The notes: a model not told the origin generated them from the sequence alone. 64,000 nt of DNA from Anadara kagoshimensis (GCA_021292105.1 CM037857.1:27452677-27516676), one strand, 5' to 3'. Shown: positions 11,552-24,404, counted from the stretch's first letter. Translations and numbers: made by a program.

Positions 11552-11845
11552 ATGCAAATCTGTAATTGGAAATAACTCCCTTCCCGATTACCAATAAATA
11601 ATAATTATCTTCGGAATGATCAAATGTTTAATGTACAACTGTGTTTATTTTTAAATCTGTATGTAACCCTTTGCGATAAAAATGTGAGTTTTAAACGTTG
11701 TACATGCAGATTGGTAATTGCCTATAACGCACTTTTGAGTACCAATAAATAATTATTATCTCTGGAATGATAAAAAATGTAATGCACCGCTAAGCTTGTT
11801 TTTAATTCATATATGACCTTATTCGATAAAAGTCAGTAGTGTAGA
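11552..11845 (+). repeat. About 150-bp tandem duplication, diverged
   Basis: TACCAATAAATAATAATTAT / TACCAATAAATAATTATTAT, each followed by a GGAATGAT(C/A)AAA block and a GATAAAA block, in the same order. Confidence 0.75.
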
Positions 11846-12027
11846 GATCAAATTCAATGATTACAATTGATTTCCATGTTCAGTTTTGCGAGAAATTCGT
11901 ATTAAGCGGCCTAATGTTCCAATTTATCATAACCGTTGACATTATCATAGTGGATAATCAGAACGCCATGATTCGTAATGTTTTACAAAAATCATTACGT
12001 AACTTTATTGTGTACAACCAAAAAGAA

Positions 12028-12560
12028 ACATACCAATCCATGTCCAAATCACAATTCCAAAGACCCAATGGATAAGACTCCATGCTTCTCACTGTTGTGA
12101 GTTTGAGTCCCGCTCGGACCATATGTGGAAAGGGAATTTTTCTTGCCGTTGGTGTTTACTGATTTATCTGGGGTCAGTATAATGTGACTGGAGAGTGGTA
12201 CGCTTGTCTGCGGCCTACTGGCTCTGTAAGATAGCACCTTAAAGTCGTCCTGAGAGCGAACTGGTACAACGAAGATCACAAGCATACACAAACTTGTTCA
12301 TAGATTATTTCATAGAGATTAATCAAGTAGTTGTCGTTGCAAATAGCTGAAAATTGCTGATGCGACGTGTAGCAACAATTATCAACAACAACTTTAAAGC
12401 AGCATAAAGACTTTGAACCTGGCAAATTTAGTTAAACTTAAACTTCCAGCAAGGAAGTGAGACCGGACGCTCCGGAAGAGTAAGCACATTCCTTTTTACT
12501 AGCCACAACCGTCACGTGTTTAATCATGAGAATGAAAGAAACATGGACATCATATAACAA
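12028..12560 (-). mobile_element. Repeat B copy interrupted by a SINE
   Basis: The B 3' end (12028-12061, minus strand) and the rest of B to about position 195 (from 12397) are separated by a SINE C copy. AAAG at both junctions may be a short target duplication. Confidence 0.7.
12063..12396 (+). mobile_element. SINE C copy inserted in repeat B
   Basis: A second tRNA-derived SINE with head AATGGATAAGACTCCATG and GTGAGTTTGAGTCCCGCTC. The body has CTTGCCGTTGG, AATGTGACTGGAGAGTGGTA and GCACCTTAAAGTCG, and the 3' domain GCAAATAGCTGAAAATTGCT then GATGCGACGT. Shares nothing obvious with SINE A outside the pol III boxes. Confidence 0.8.
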
Positions 12561-12591
12561 TATCATCAAACACCTGGCCTAACTTCTCCGG

Positions 12592-12695
12592 TGAATGTAT
12601 ACACGGTTTAGACCTGATTTTTTTCAGTTGTAAAGTTTTCCCTTTTCTTTTGGATTTTGATTTGGACATGACTTAGTATGCTTTTGGTTGATTCA
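12592..12695 (+). mobile_element. Repeat B fragment, 3' part
   Basis: Diverged, about B 310-420; recognisable by GATTTGGACATGACTTAGTATG-like sequence. It lies opposite in orientation to the copy just upstream. Confidence 0.5.
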
Positions 12696-12997
12696 GGCAC
12701 CGTCTTACTTATCCTCTGTAATTGTTGTAGTGTTCGAGTGTGGTGGTTTGATGAAGTCGTTAGATTATTCAGCATGAAAAACTATTAAAGCAATTTTTTT
12801 GGTTTTTGATTTGCTAAAGATTTTCATTTAGTATGTCAATAAAGAGTCCTAAATGAGGCAACTATCATGTAGAAAAGAATTATACAGTATCATTTGTCAC
12901 GACAGGTAATGAGTTTATTAAGGTATTGTATTAACTTGTCTATAAATCGTCCGGTAAAATTTGCATTAATCAAACAAAAACAGATATGCATACCGAT

Positions 12998-13112
12998 CGA
13001 TTTTCACATTTTAATCCCAAAAGCAAAGTAAAAACTTCGAATACTTGCAAATAAAGTAAGAGAAGTGATCTGTTACTAGGGAAATGAGGCTGGGTGGTTA
13101 GGAAGAGTAAAA
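12998..13112 (-). mobile_element. Repeat B fragment
   Basis: Minus-strand B, about 285-400, with AAAAGCAAAGTAAAAACTTC preserved and the rest diverged. Confidence 0.6.
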
Positions 13113-13114
13113 AA

Positions 13115-13830
13115 CTTCTGTGCTTAAGGAGAGAAGGTAGTCATTTTTATATTTACAAATACAAACTCAAACTTATTTAGTTACTAGCCATTTGAAATAA
13201 AATCTATGAAGTCTTTAACATAAAGACATAATGACAATTGCTATGGCGCATTATGCAGTAAATGTATAATTTTGCTAACCCTTCCTAGTCCAGTAACTCT
13301 AAAATGACCCTGGATAAAATAGAGTCAAACTTCAAAGTAATTGCAGTAGAAAATATTTTATGTGTTTTTTTTCACGAAAGATGTTATTCACCATAAACAT
13401 GCTAACGATTTGAATTCAGTTGAATTTTTCTTTTTTTGCCAATTAAAGTTGTCAATAGAATTTTCTATAAAAAAGAGGTAACTTTGACTGTGGGCCGTAC
13501 TTTTACAAAGTTTTTTTTTAAAAACTTCAAGTATTATCTGCTGCCATACGTACAACAGATATCAGATCAAAATTTATACATAGATTTCACATACATTATT
13601 ATCTACTCTGTGGCAATAAAATTACTTGTTCCAATAAAGCATGCATAGTGCTAAGTTGCTAAGCCTCTCTCTTCCAGGGACACCCAGTATATTGTCCACC
13701 CAAAAAACGGGATATCAATTGCTCTGAATAATGGAAAATTTTGATTATCTTCAATTCCTAGTCTTCCAGTATAGCACGAAAAGTTGATTATGTCGCATTT
13801 TCGATTGCTCTTCTGGTTTGTCAGCTGAAA

Positions 13831-13865
<35 letters not shown>

Positions 13866-14330
13866 AATTCCAAATGGTTTAAATATACAATCTAACAGGA
13901 AAGGTTGCAATTGCATACCAGTATCCTAGAACTGAATAAAATCCATCAACATTTATTGAACCTTAAAATTGTTTTCCCTAAGAATGATGAAAACTGTAGA
14001 AAACATTTCTCACTGTCATTCAAAATGCAATAAAATTTACAAACTGGTACTAAAGTAGGTGATGCTGACATTTTGAAGGATAGCTTTGGTCGCTTCCTAG
14101 GTAGTTTTATTAAGGAAACGCTTTGGCACGTTTGCAAGTATTCTATTTCACTGACATATAAATCTTGAGAAAAATGAATATTTGTCTGGGAAATAAATAC
14201 AAATTTCTTTTTCGCGCTCTATCAAATTATTTATGTGTTTTGAATAAATATAGATATTATACGACGACGTTTGAGATTACTTCCCTTAATGTACTGTCCT
14301 TTCTCAACAGTTTTCAATCATAATCAAACA
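13115..14330. other. Nothing seen besides a poly(T) tract
   Basis: No frames above background. Confidence 0.5.
13830..13864 (+). repeat. Poly(T) run, ~35
   Basis: Uninterrupted T tract. It could be the reverse-strand tail of a retrocopy, but no gene-like sequence lies beside it. Confidence 0.95.
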
Positions 14331-14334
14331 TACC

Positions 14335-14420
14335 GGGTCATGTCCAAATCACAATGTACAACATTGAAATTCGACACATCAAGATGAACGCGTGAACTTC
14401 CTCCTCCAGGTTCAAACAGA
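14335..14420 (-). mobile_element. Repeat B fragment, heavily diverged
   Basis: CATGTCCAAATCACAAT and CGTGAACTTCCTCC survive from B about 320-420; little else aligns. Confidence 0.45.
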
Positions 14421-14587
14421 AAGGAACAACCCTTCTATGTGACAATATACCCTGTCCCCATTGCCACAAGACAAAATAAAATACTAATAAATAAAATTTT
14501 ACGTACAACATATGTTTTCCATTGGAAGTTTAGTTTTCTATTTACATCATATACCATAACACTTTAAAATGACTCTCGACATACCAA

Positions 14588-15008
14588 AAACAATCATACT
14601 AATCCATGTCCGAATCACAATCGAGAAGCAAAGTAAAAACTTTGGCACTGACAAGTTAGGTAAGACACATGAACTTCCATCAGGGAAGTGAGGCTGGGTG
14701 CTCCGGAAGGGTAAGCACCTCCTGTTTAGCTAGCTACACCCGCCACGTGTGTAATCAAAATTGTGTGAAAGGAACATGGAACTATGGGACGTCAAATATA
14801 GCTAGGGCAATCCTGGACACAGAGACATCAAACTTATCAACAATACTGTGATGACGACCATAAAACTTTTTGAGAACCTAGATAAGCCCAGGCTTGCAAT
14901 ATCCCCAAGTCAACAATTTATTTGCAAGTAGCCTGCTTCGTTGTACAGAATCCCTGTAGTTGTAACAAGCTCTACCATAGCGTATTAATTGGTAAACAAA
15001 TACACCAT
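14588..15008 (-). mobile_element. Repeat B, full-length copy
   Basis: Spans B 1-420 on the minus strand and is the best full-length comparator for the A-to-G copy at 45841. It retains A at nearly every site that is G there. No terminal inverted repeats and no pol III boxes were recognised, so the transposition class of B remains open. Confidence 0.85.
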
Positions 15009-15009
15009 A

Positions 15010-15316
15010 AGCAGGAGAAGCAGGTATGTTGCTGCATAGAAAAGAAAAGTTGACAATAGAAAAATTGAAGTCATCGCGTTTGTCATAACGTTTCAAATAT
15101 AGCCTTTCGTGTGCCTCATGTCATATTAAATTAATAAAATAAGATTATTGCAACAATATTTGTCTGAAAACGTCTGGAAAATCCTCTAAAATAATCGCAA
15201 AACTATTTATATCGCAAAATAAAAAATAAACAAATGGACAAATGATGACAATGAAGCAGGTATTCACTGTAGCTCAAAGAATTTACGTATTTTTATTTTT
15301 TTTATATTTATTTATT

Positions 15317-15352
<36 letters not shown>

Positions 15353-15818
15353 TTACATTCGTGTATTTTAAAAACAAAACAATTTCCTTGGATTATTTTT
15401 AATTTTTTATTTGGGAAAAATATAAAAAAGATGATACATATATTTTTCAAGACAAATCACTTTGTAGCCTAATAATAATAAAGATTCTACCATTTTATTT
15501 AGGTATACTTTTTGAATAGCAGAGTATTAATGCATTGTTCAAATGAATGTATAATCTTACTAGGAATGCATTCAAATAACAAATTCAACTACTGATTATA
15601 AATCAATTAATTTTGTTAATACTTCTTGTCAGGAATATTTTCCTTTTAGCAACACAATTTAATACCAGTTTCCAATAAAACAACAGTGACAGTTTAAAAT
15701 CATGTAATCATTACTGAAATTATTGCTGTTGGCATTTGAGAATTCAAACCAAATTTTAACAATAATAGTACAAGATTATTATAGAATAAAATTAGAAATA
15801 GATGTCAGTCATGTAATT
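15010..15818. other. Nothing seen besides a poly(T) tract
   Basis: AT-rich with scattered ATAATA words; no repeat family recognised. Confidence 0.5.
15298..15351 (+). repeat. T-rich run ending in ~32 T
   Basis: TTTA-interrupted T tract then a pure T tract. No recognisable element adjoins it. Confidence 0.95.
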
Positions 15819-16118
15819 TACCACTACGATAGCTTAGTTGGTAGAATGTTCGCTCCGTATGTGGGAGGCCGGGTCTGATCAAGACTTGAAAATAGGTAGT
15901 GACTGTTCTTTCGCCAATTGCAAGCACTCGGCATTTAGAAATGAAAATCACAAAATCCGTCGGAAGAGACTGAAAGACCGACGTCCCATGCAGTAACAAC
16001 AAGCGTGGTACGTAAAAACCCTTCCCGGCACATTGCTCGGAGTGCATGCGCAATGTAAAGGTAAAAATTTCTACCACTTCATCTACAGTTGGTGACGTTT
16101 CGATATCAATGAAATATT
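15819..16118 (+). mobile_element. SINE A copy
   Basis: Box A region GATAGCTTAGTTGGTAGAAT is present. The head has lost the box B segment, since GTGGGAGG joins directly to CCGGGTCTG. The body runs to GACGTTTCGATATCAATG. Confidence 0.75.
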
Positions 16119-16190
16119 CTTATTTTCTTATAACAAGTCATATGATTGTTTGTTCTACAAAGTAGCAGACTAGTACTGCTTACAAATCAA

Positions 16191-16381
16191 TTGACGGATC
16201 GCCGACCACGCCCACTTTGTTCCGATAAAGGGTTGACGTGCTTGAATGACACGCAAAATGAATGAAACTCGGCCTGAATTGTGCGGTTAAATTACGTCAC
16301 TGACACTAGAACGCGATTAGTTGTCATGACGCTGGTTTGGTACATTGATGGCGGCCAGTGGCGTGGCCGGCGATACGTCAG
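16191..16381. mobile_element. MITE (family C'), copy 1
   Basis: Terminal inverted repeats GGATCGCCGACCACGCCCAC and GGCGTGGCCGGCGATACGTC. The interior (CTCGGCCTGAATTGTGCGGT, CACTGACACTAGAACG) is shared with the copy at 58381. Target duplication not resolved. Confidence 0.8.
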
Positions 16382-16384
16382 TTG

Positions 16385-17420
16385 TTGACCCAGGAAGATT
16401 GGAATTTAGCTTTTGTTTTTTGTATTGTGATTCTAACATTGGACTTTTATGTTTGTTATTGATCGAAGAATAGTTTTCTGGAAATAAAATTTATTGGCAT
16501 TATTGATACATTTTCGTTTTGTTGCCAACGCATACGGTGGCTGGTTTGGGACATGAACAATTCTTTTTTGCTCGTAATTAAGAGATCATAAGTCGTAATA
16601 ACGGAATAACATACTTTTTATCATGTCCTTAAACAGCAATTGTATGTACATACATACTCCTGAAAAAAGTTTTATATTTCAATCAGATTTCAATTTCATC
16701 TTTCACTATACTACTTAAACTGTAGGGCTAGGAAATACCAGTCACTTATTATGACTTATGGTGATGAAAGATTGAATTTTTTACCTTACTTAAAACTATA
16801 GGTACGTAGCGACTGACCAGATGAATATCTCCAATTAAAAAGGACATGTGCGGATTTTTTATATTTATTCAGCTTGCTAATACAATCTTAACCCTTTCTC
16901 TCATATTTTAACTCAATGGTATCAATTTATTTTAAATTAAACCAGCGTCTCTAAATAAAAAAAAACATTCGTATCAAAAAACCCTTTTCTTAATTGTTTT
17001 TAACTCAACTTTATCACGTTATATAGATGTAAACCAGCATTTTCTAAAATAAATCCCATTCGCATCAGAAACCAAGAACGGTATAAATTCATTAAAATTT
17101 AAACCCACTGTCTCTGACAAGAAGCATTCCCCTTAAGAATATTTGTAATTCTGCATGTTCATGTTCTAAATTTTAAAATTTTGGAAACACAAATTTACGT
17201 CGCACTTAACTTGTATAATGCCAGCAGGCAGAATTCGTATAAGGAAGAAGCATTTGTTTTTTCCTATTTAAAGCAATGATTAAACAATCGATTAAAAAGA
17301 TATAATTGTCTTATAAGGTTCTGGTTGAATCAAAATCGCCTTTAGTGTTTTTTTTTTAAAATTACTATTTCAACCTGTATTCCTCAAAATTGGTAATTAT
17401 CAAAAATGAAAGAAATATTT
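16385..17420. other. Nothing seen
   Basis: AT-rich; no frame, RNA or repeat recognised. Confidence 0.5.
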
Positions 17421-17422
17421 TG

Positions 17423-17948
17423 AATAACGAATATATTAAATTTGTCTGTTCAGACACTTCTTGTCCGGACGGATCAATTCTCCAAAATTATTAACCACTA
17501 TTTTACTCAACTTGATAAAAACAACAATTTCAATTCTCTTTTGTTTCAAGCATTTTAATTGGTCATTTTTTCTGTTACATTTGCATAAATGCATTGGATC
17601 TCAGTGACGCCATCTTATTATGGACGATGCACAGAGAGAGGCATTTTGAAATCCTATGCAATAGCTATGCAATGTTTTTACTTGCTACGGCTATATTATT
17701 GTTTGAATTGTTGATTTGTTGTTCAAAAATTTCTATAAATTGAATTATAAGAAATGAAGTTATTTTCTTTTTGTTATAGAAGTATGAAAGAATTGGACAT
17801 GACACAAGTAACACAATTCGCTACGCGAATAATTCAGTGTGCAACATGTTCAATTATTTCATACTTCCTTAACAAGAAGAAAATAATAACTTCATTTAAA
17901 ATTTAGACAAGAAGTGTCTGAACAGACAAATTTAATATATTCGTTATT
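17423..17948. mobile_element. Two concentric inverted repeats
   Basis: The outer arms are a perfect 43-bp inverted repeat: 17423-17465 (starts AATAACGAATATATTAAATT) and 17906-17948. An inner imperfect pair of about 40 bp lies at 17756-17795 and 17851-17893 (GAAGTTATTTTCTTTTTGTT against AAGAAGAAAATAATAACTTC), centred on TTCGCTACGCGAA. No ORF of note. Confidence 0.8.
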
Positions 17949-18019
17949 TAAAATTAATTTCATGTCTATATTAACTTTGATAATATATTCGTATACCAAT
18001 ACCCCGAGTTTTTTTAGGG

Positions 18020-18150
18020 TTTTTTCCCTGAGAGTTATGGTTTTTATTTAATGTGACAGAAATGGTATCCTTGTCTGCGGCATACTCATTGTAAACTTAC
18101 ACCTTTAAGTCGCGCCTAGTATGCGCTAATGCAAGATTATTAAGGGCACA
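18020..18150 (+). mobile_element. SINE C internal fragment
   Basis: TTTAATGTGACAGAAATGGT, CTTGTCTGCGGCATACTC and CACCTTTAAGTCGCGCC match the SINE C body; head and 3' end are absent. Confidence 0.55.
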
Positions 18151-18899
18151 TAAAACTGGTCGCGAGTCTCGATGCGAGTTATGATATACAAAATAATTAA
18201 CAGAAATTAACATTATCAATAAAAACCACATATCAAATTTATGGTTTTAATTTACAACAATGTGCTTTAGTTTTACAAGTCATCATTAATTACACAATAT
18301 ATTTGAAGTTACAAAACAACATAAGCTTTGAATTATCAAATGATTAAACTAATCAAACTTCGAACAACTGACCCCTTCAAAAATATGACGTCAAATAGTA
18401 TTACAACCAACAAATCAACCAATTCAAGACGTTTTTATAATTATACTAGTAATTCACACTTCATAAAGAGTAAAGTGGAGTTATATTTATTTATTTTATT
18501 TTTTCCCTTTGTTTCTCCTAGTTAAGATCGTATCACAAGGCAATCAGTTCTGAGGGAGTGGAGAAATACGAAGTACCCGAAGAAACTCAGCAACCCTCAA
18601 CATTTTTTCTCACACTAGAAGCCAGATTCGAGCCTGCCTGGTTAGAGGCACTATAAGTTACCACATAATTACCGGGTTACCATGCTTATTCAAATTGTAA
18701 ATAGCGACAGTTCAAATTCGTTTACAAAATTTTTCTTGAATAAAAAAATTCCGTTAAACAAATACAAAACATATGGTCGATTAAATAGGCTTAATAGCTA
18801 AGGAGGACGCCATTCTATTAGTGATATATCTACCGCGTTATATTTCCTGATATAATAAATACCCCAATCCTTTCAAATATAAAATTTGTATAATCATCA

Positions 18900-19085
18900 A
18901 AAACATACCAGTCCATGTACAAACCAAAATTCTAAAGCAAAATAAAAACTGAAGCTTCCAAATTAGGTTAAACACATGAACTGTCTTCCACCAGAAAGGT
19001 AAGGACGAATGGCTCAGCACTTTCTGTTTAGTTGCAGGGCGCGTGTTATGAAATTGGGAATGAAAGGAACACCGTACGTCAATTA
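18900..19085 (-). mobile_element. Repeat B fragment
   Basis: About B 210-420 on the minus strand, moderately diverged, running from ACCAGTCCATGTACAAAC to GAATGAAAGGAACACC. Confidence 0.6.
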
Positions 19086-19089
19086 TAAG

Positions 19090-20285
19090 GGTAATTTTGT
19101 AAAATATATTTATTTTGTTATATATCTTCTCCTTTCTTAATAAGAAAATTATTTTTCAAAAAATCAGAGAAAAAACAAAACAGAAATATAGACACAAAAC
19201 ATAAACCTGTCCGCTTGATTTTTAATTGAAACACAATGTTCTTAATTTGGACCAGCACATTTATGCAAAGGGAATACAGTTATTTATTTCGTCCACATTA
19301 CGCTAAACATGCGTTGTTTATGTATTCACTGTGAATCTGTTGAAACTATTGGTAAGCAACATTGACCTGTCCGTTTGACCTTTCATTAGGACTATTCATA
19401 CAGAAGGATCCACCTAATAAACGGGTAGTGGCAGGATTCACTGTTATTAGTATGTACCCAAAGAACATGATTAGTGTTCGCATTATGTAGACAAAATAAA
19501 CACATGTGCCCCCTATACAAGAATGTACTTGGTCCGTGTTAAATCAAAGGTCAAGCGGACAGGTCAAAGTTGTTTTTCTACACCATCGTATGGATCACCG
19601 TATATAAAGGCCCTGCGCACAGGTCAATGCTCTTTCCCTTAATACTTATATTTCTTTATTATAAATAAGGAAATTGATTTTTTTTAAAACTATAAACAAA
19701 TTTAAAAAACGTAAAAAAATACATTAAAAAACCCACGTCAAGAATACAAAGCAAAATAATCCCTATGCTAATTGACTTTGAAACCAAGGGAATGCAGTAA
19801 GTATTCTTTTCACAAAATTGTAACTCTATAAGGATAGACATCTATCTCTGCTGCCAAGTTCGGTTATATCGAATTCAACGTAGTACCTTTGAATGTGAAA
19901 AATTTAATTACAATTTCTATTGTATTGCTGACATGGTGTTTAAAACATCTGACTTGATCTGAATGTTCTGAAAGGAAAAACAATTGTTCTCAGTCAAATG
20001 ACACGATTTATTTATTGCATGGTGTATTACTGTAATTCCCGTTACAATTCAAGTGTGAAACGAACTCTACCTAGGAATCTATCCTGTGGTTTTCAAATCA
20101 ACGATTTTAATATGTATGGCAATATAAAAATGGATCTTCTTTTATCTTTTCACTTCCATTTTCCCTCCGGTTGTTCGTTTATTGTTTGATCAAAAAAGAC
20201 TTACATATATATAAAGGTTGTTGGATAATTGTTTGGTAAAACTTTTTTTAAATTTTTAAAATGTGCGCTTTGTTCATTTATTGTA
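19090..20285. other. Mostly unrecognised
   Basis: Scattered GACCTGTCCG/CAGGTCAA words occur at 19207, 19363, 19556 and 19620, in both orientations, which may be remnants of an inverted-repeat element. No gene. Confidence 0.4.
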
Positions 20286-20286
20286 A

Positions 20287-20418
20287 AAATCAAAAACAAA
20301 CATACTAATCCATGTCCGAATCACAATCTAGAGGCAAAGTAAAAACTTTGGAACTGACAAGTTAGGTTAGACACGTGAACTTCCACCTGGGAAGTGAGGC
20401 CGGGTGCTCCGGAAGGGT
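20287..20418 (-). mobile_element. Repeat B fragment
   Basis: About B 285-425, close to consensus, ending abruptly after GGAAGGGTAA at 20420. Confidence 0.85.
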
Positions 20419-20529
20419 AAAAAGTGAGAACATCGAGGACCCTCAAGCAGTGCTATTTCTTCATCACTGAAGCTTACGTCAGTGCCTGTCCAAAGTGGGG
20501 GATTTTATTATCAGTAATCTCAGTATATT

Positions 20530-20530
20530 G

Positions 20531-20571
<41 letters not shown>

Positions 20572-20572
20572 A
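20530..20572 (+). repeat. CT microsatellite
   Basis: CT dinucleotides with one TT interruption. Confidence 0.95.
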
Positions 20573-20574
20573 TT

Positions 20575-21400
20575 TGGCTGTGTAATACTTAACTGGTAGT
20601 GTTAGTGGATGTTGCAATGTACGCGTTTGTCAATATTGTCATTGATAAATTGAGGATCAAAAGAAATCTGTAACATGTTTGGGGGCTGAAGTTTGTGATA
20701 TATCTTTTACAGTCAAAGCGCCATAGCAAATATTTTTTCATGAAAAACTTTTAGCAAGTAAATTGTATTCTAAGAATGTTGTAAGCCTAGGGATATCAAT
20801 GTTTCCCAAAACATTTTCGGTCCTATCACAATATTGTTGATAATACGAATTATCTGTGCCCTTCATTATTCTGCAGCTATGGGAAAATTGAATAAAATTC
20901 ATAAAAAGATAACATCAATATCAAAACCATTGTTCTTACACCTAAAATAATTTCATTTGGCTTGTTTTGTTTAAATTATCTAAAATCCAACTGATAATAC
21001 AATACGACTGTTAAGTAGTCATATTTTATAAATCCCTTAAATTTAAGAGAACTTATTTATCATTGTGTTATCTATCTTCAGACTGTTTTACATTCTATTT
21101 ATAGTTTGACGAGTCAAACGCCCTGCGCAAAACAAAAAGAATCGGGGCGTTAAAAATATTTGGCTTTGCGTAACAGTGCATTTTAAAACATTTTTGAACG
21201 CCACACCTAAAATCTAGATCTGGGGTAACTTGTTCGAACCCTGATTAGTTTAATCAATTGATTAGTCAAAATTTAAATAATGCATAATTTCAAATTTGTT
21301 GTGAAATTAATGTTGAAAATGTCCTAAGTGAATACAATTTCAACAAGTTGAAGCACATGACTATAAATCTATGGATTTGATAATGATATGATGATTTTAT
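20575..21400. other. Nothing seen
   Basis: AT-rich sequence between a CT microsatellite and the 21401 element. Confidence 0.5.
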
Positions 21401-23006
21401 TAGCTCACCTGACCAAAGGTCATGTGAGCTTATGGTATGGTGCGGCGTGTGTATGTGCGTGCGTGCGTGCGTGCGTGCGTGTGTGCGTGCGTCGTTAACA
21501 CACATTTTCGACTTCTCCTCTGAAAGTACTTGGCAGATTTCAACGAGACTTGGTCAGAAGCATGTCTGGGTCGGTGCAATTTAGATTTGTTCATGGCGTT
21601 GCCATGGCTACCAAAACTAGGTCACAGTGACCTAGGGGTGCAAAAATCTTGAAAAATCTTTTTCTCTGAAACCGATGATGGGAGAAAAAATCTGATGTGA
21701 TATTTGGCTTCTCTAGGGTCTTAAGCCTGTAGTTTGTTCATTTCGTGAAATTCGGTCGAAAAATGGGTTACGCGTTTTTGCGTTAATTTTGAAAAAAATC
21801 GTAAAATAGCTTCAAATTGTTATAACTTGACTATTTGACCAGATAATGACATGGGGTTTTCAGTTTTGACAGTTTCTTGTTAGTATCTTCAAAATGAGGT
21901 CAAGGTCAATTGTGAAGGTCGTGACCTAATTTTTTTAACGTCTGATTATAATTATTATCTCGAAAACAATAAACTTTTTGTATAGCCATGTATATCAGAA
22001 TGATGTAGGTATTGATCCAACGATCATTTTGATGTATAGAAAAAGGTCATGGGTTCAAAGGTCAAGGTCACAGATGCGAAACAATACCGAAATGGTTAAT
22101 TATCTCGAAAACTATAAACTTTTTGAATAGGCATGTATATTATAATGTTGTAGGTATTGATAAAACGATCATTTTGATGTATAGAAAAAGGTCATGGGTT
22201 CAAAGGTCAAGGTCTCAGATGTGAAACAATACTGAAATAGTTAATTATCTTGAAAACTATAAACGTTTTGTATAGGCATGTATATTAGAATGTTGTACGT
22301 ATTGATACAACGATCATTTTGATGTATAGAAAAAGGTCATGGGTTCAAAGGTCAAGATCACAGATGTGAAACAATACCGAAATGGTTAATTATCTCAAAA
22401 ATTATAAACTTTTTGTATAGGCATGTATCTTAGAATGTTGTAGGTATTGATACAACGATCATTTTGATGTATAGAAAAAGGTCATGGGTTCAAAGGTCAA
22501 GGTCACAGATGCGAATCAATACCGAAATGGTTAATTATCTCGAAAACTATAAACTTTTTGTATAGGCATGTATATTATAATGTTGTGGGTATTGATACAA
22601 CGATCATTTTGATGTATAGAAAAAGGTCATGGGTTAAAAGGTCAAGGTCACATATGCGAAACAATACGGAAATGTTTAATTATCTAAAAAACTATAAACT
22701 TTTTGTATATACATGTATATTAGAATGTTGTAGGTATCGATACAACGATCATTTTGATGTATAGAAAAAGGTTTTGGGCTCAAAGGTTAAGGTCACAGAT
22801 GTGAAACAATACTGAAATAGTTAATTATCTTGAAAACTATTAACTTTTTGTAAAGGCATGAATATTAGAATGTTGTAGGTATTGATACAACGGTCATTTT
22901 GATGTAAAGAAAAAAGTCATTGGGGTTTAGTATTTATGTTTTCTTTAAATCTATCAGCTAGCCATTAGTTATCAGGTGAGCGTATCAGGCCCATGGGCCG
23001 CCTGTT
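21401..23006 (+). mobile_element. TAGCTCACCTG... element with internal tandem array
   Basis: Left end TAGCTCACCTGACCAAAGGT and TCATGTGAGCTT (itself a hairpin), then a GTGC/GCGT microsatellite (21451-21492) and non-coding sequence with CATGGCGTTGCCATGGC. A 145-bp array follows, and the right end is TCAGGTGAGCGTATCAGGCC then CATGGGCCGCCTG. I recall this style of element as abundant in molluscs. Confidence 0.7.
21951..22925 (+). repeat. Tandem array, exact 145-bp period, nearly 7 units
   Basis: The landmark TTAATTATCT (or close variant) falls at 21951, 22096, 22241, 22386, 22531, 22676 and 22821: six consecutive steps of exactly 145. Units contain AGAAAAAGGTCATGGGTTC, AAAGGTCAAGGTCACAGATG and TTGATACAACGATCATTTTG. 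Differences are substitutions only. Confidence 0.95.
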
Positions 23007-24404
23007 TGATATTTTAAAATATGTGTTTATCATTGATTAAGGCCAAGTGGTACAAATGGGCACTATCCTACAAGTTTCTGATTTTTTTCCATATATGTAT
23101 AACTTTTTGAGGCGCATCTGAAAATGTAAAAAATATAAGGGTCACCTTTTTACTTTTTTAGCTATAAAGCGTCAAAAATCTAAAAAATGTCGGGATTTTA
23201 ACATAGTAGTAATGGGAAATTGCATTGTTTCAGGCTCTGAAAAATTGGGAAAAGTGTAGAAAAATAACAGATTGTCCTACAAGTTTTTGAAAAACTAATT
23301 TAATGTAGTTCTGAATTTAAATTTTCTGAAAATGTAAATAAATACATATGCCACCTTGCTTGATTTTTTGGTATAAAACTTTAAAGACGAAATTTGATGC
23401 AAAAATATGACCAAAATTAACAATAACGTCATGACATTTGACGATATTGCTAAAAGATCGGCAAACTTGCAAAATTTAACGTTATCGTGTCGTAAACTAA
23501 GAGTGTTGTGTTTGTGCTTCTCGCTGTTATAGTAAATATATTAATTTTATTATTTCTATACAAATTACTTCATCAATTAGATTATTTTATATTCCCAGTC
23601 ACTGTGGAATAATAATTATGATAGAAATAATAATATTCAGAAATATTTATTACTTCGAATAGAAGAACAATGCCCTATCATCCGAAATAAGAGCCAATGA
23701 TGATACTTCGAAAATGCAAGAACAAGGACCATTCATTATCAATGGCTACATTTGAAACATGAGAAACATATTGAACTATTGAGACAAAACCTTGACTAGA
23801 GTGAAGAAATCAATTTAATTCATATCATTTTACTTGGCCAAAGTGAGTTACTGTTAAAAAACCACCGAGCTCGAAAATACGTCACTCAAAAAATCCGTAC
23901 GCAATCATCTGCAGATATACCCAGTATTTCGGTATAAATTTTCATGACGTCATGGCAAATAAATTTTAAAAGTCATAGTGTATGAAAAATATGAAAATCT
24001 TCAATTTTTAAAATCTGAAAGAATTTTGAAAATCGATACAATATTAAAAAAGATATCATCAATTAAATTTTGTGAAAAAAACGTCTTTATCAATTGAAGG
24101 TATAATAAGGCAAATCTTCAGTAAATCACTGGTATCTAGATCTGTTGAATTTATCCGTGTATCGTATTTATGATAATTTTCTTGTATATTTTCATTAATA
24201 TTTTTAATCGATAGATATTATGTATTTTATTCCCTGCAAGATATTTATCAAAATTATTACAGTCCCTTTAATTTAGGACTTAGAATAATACCATCAAAGT
24301 GCATAGATTTGTACACGCCTTGCGTAACGTCAGCATCCATCAGCTTCGAACAACTGGGTTCTGTTGTTAGTAACTACACCACATTATACCCACTAACGTT
24401 TATG
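23007..24404. other. Unrecognised
   Basis: AT-rich with no frame above background. Confidence 0.5.

Noticed and set aside
13830-13864. Processed pseudogene marked by a long T tract
   Set aside because: No gene-like sequence or target duplication beside this or the other homopolymer tracts.
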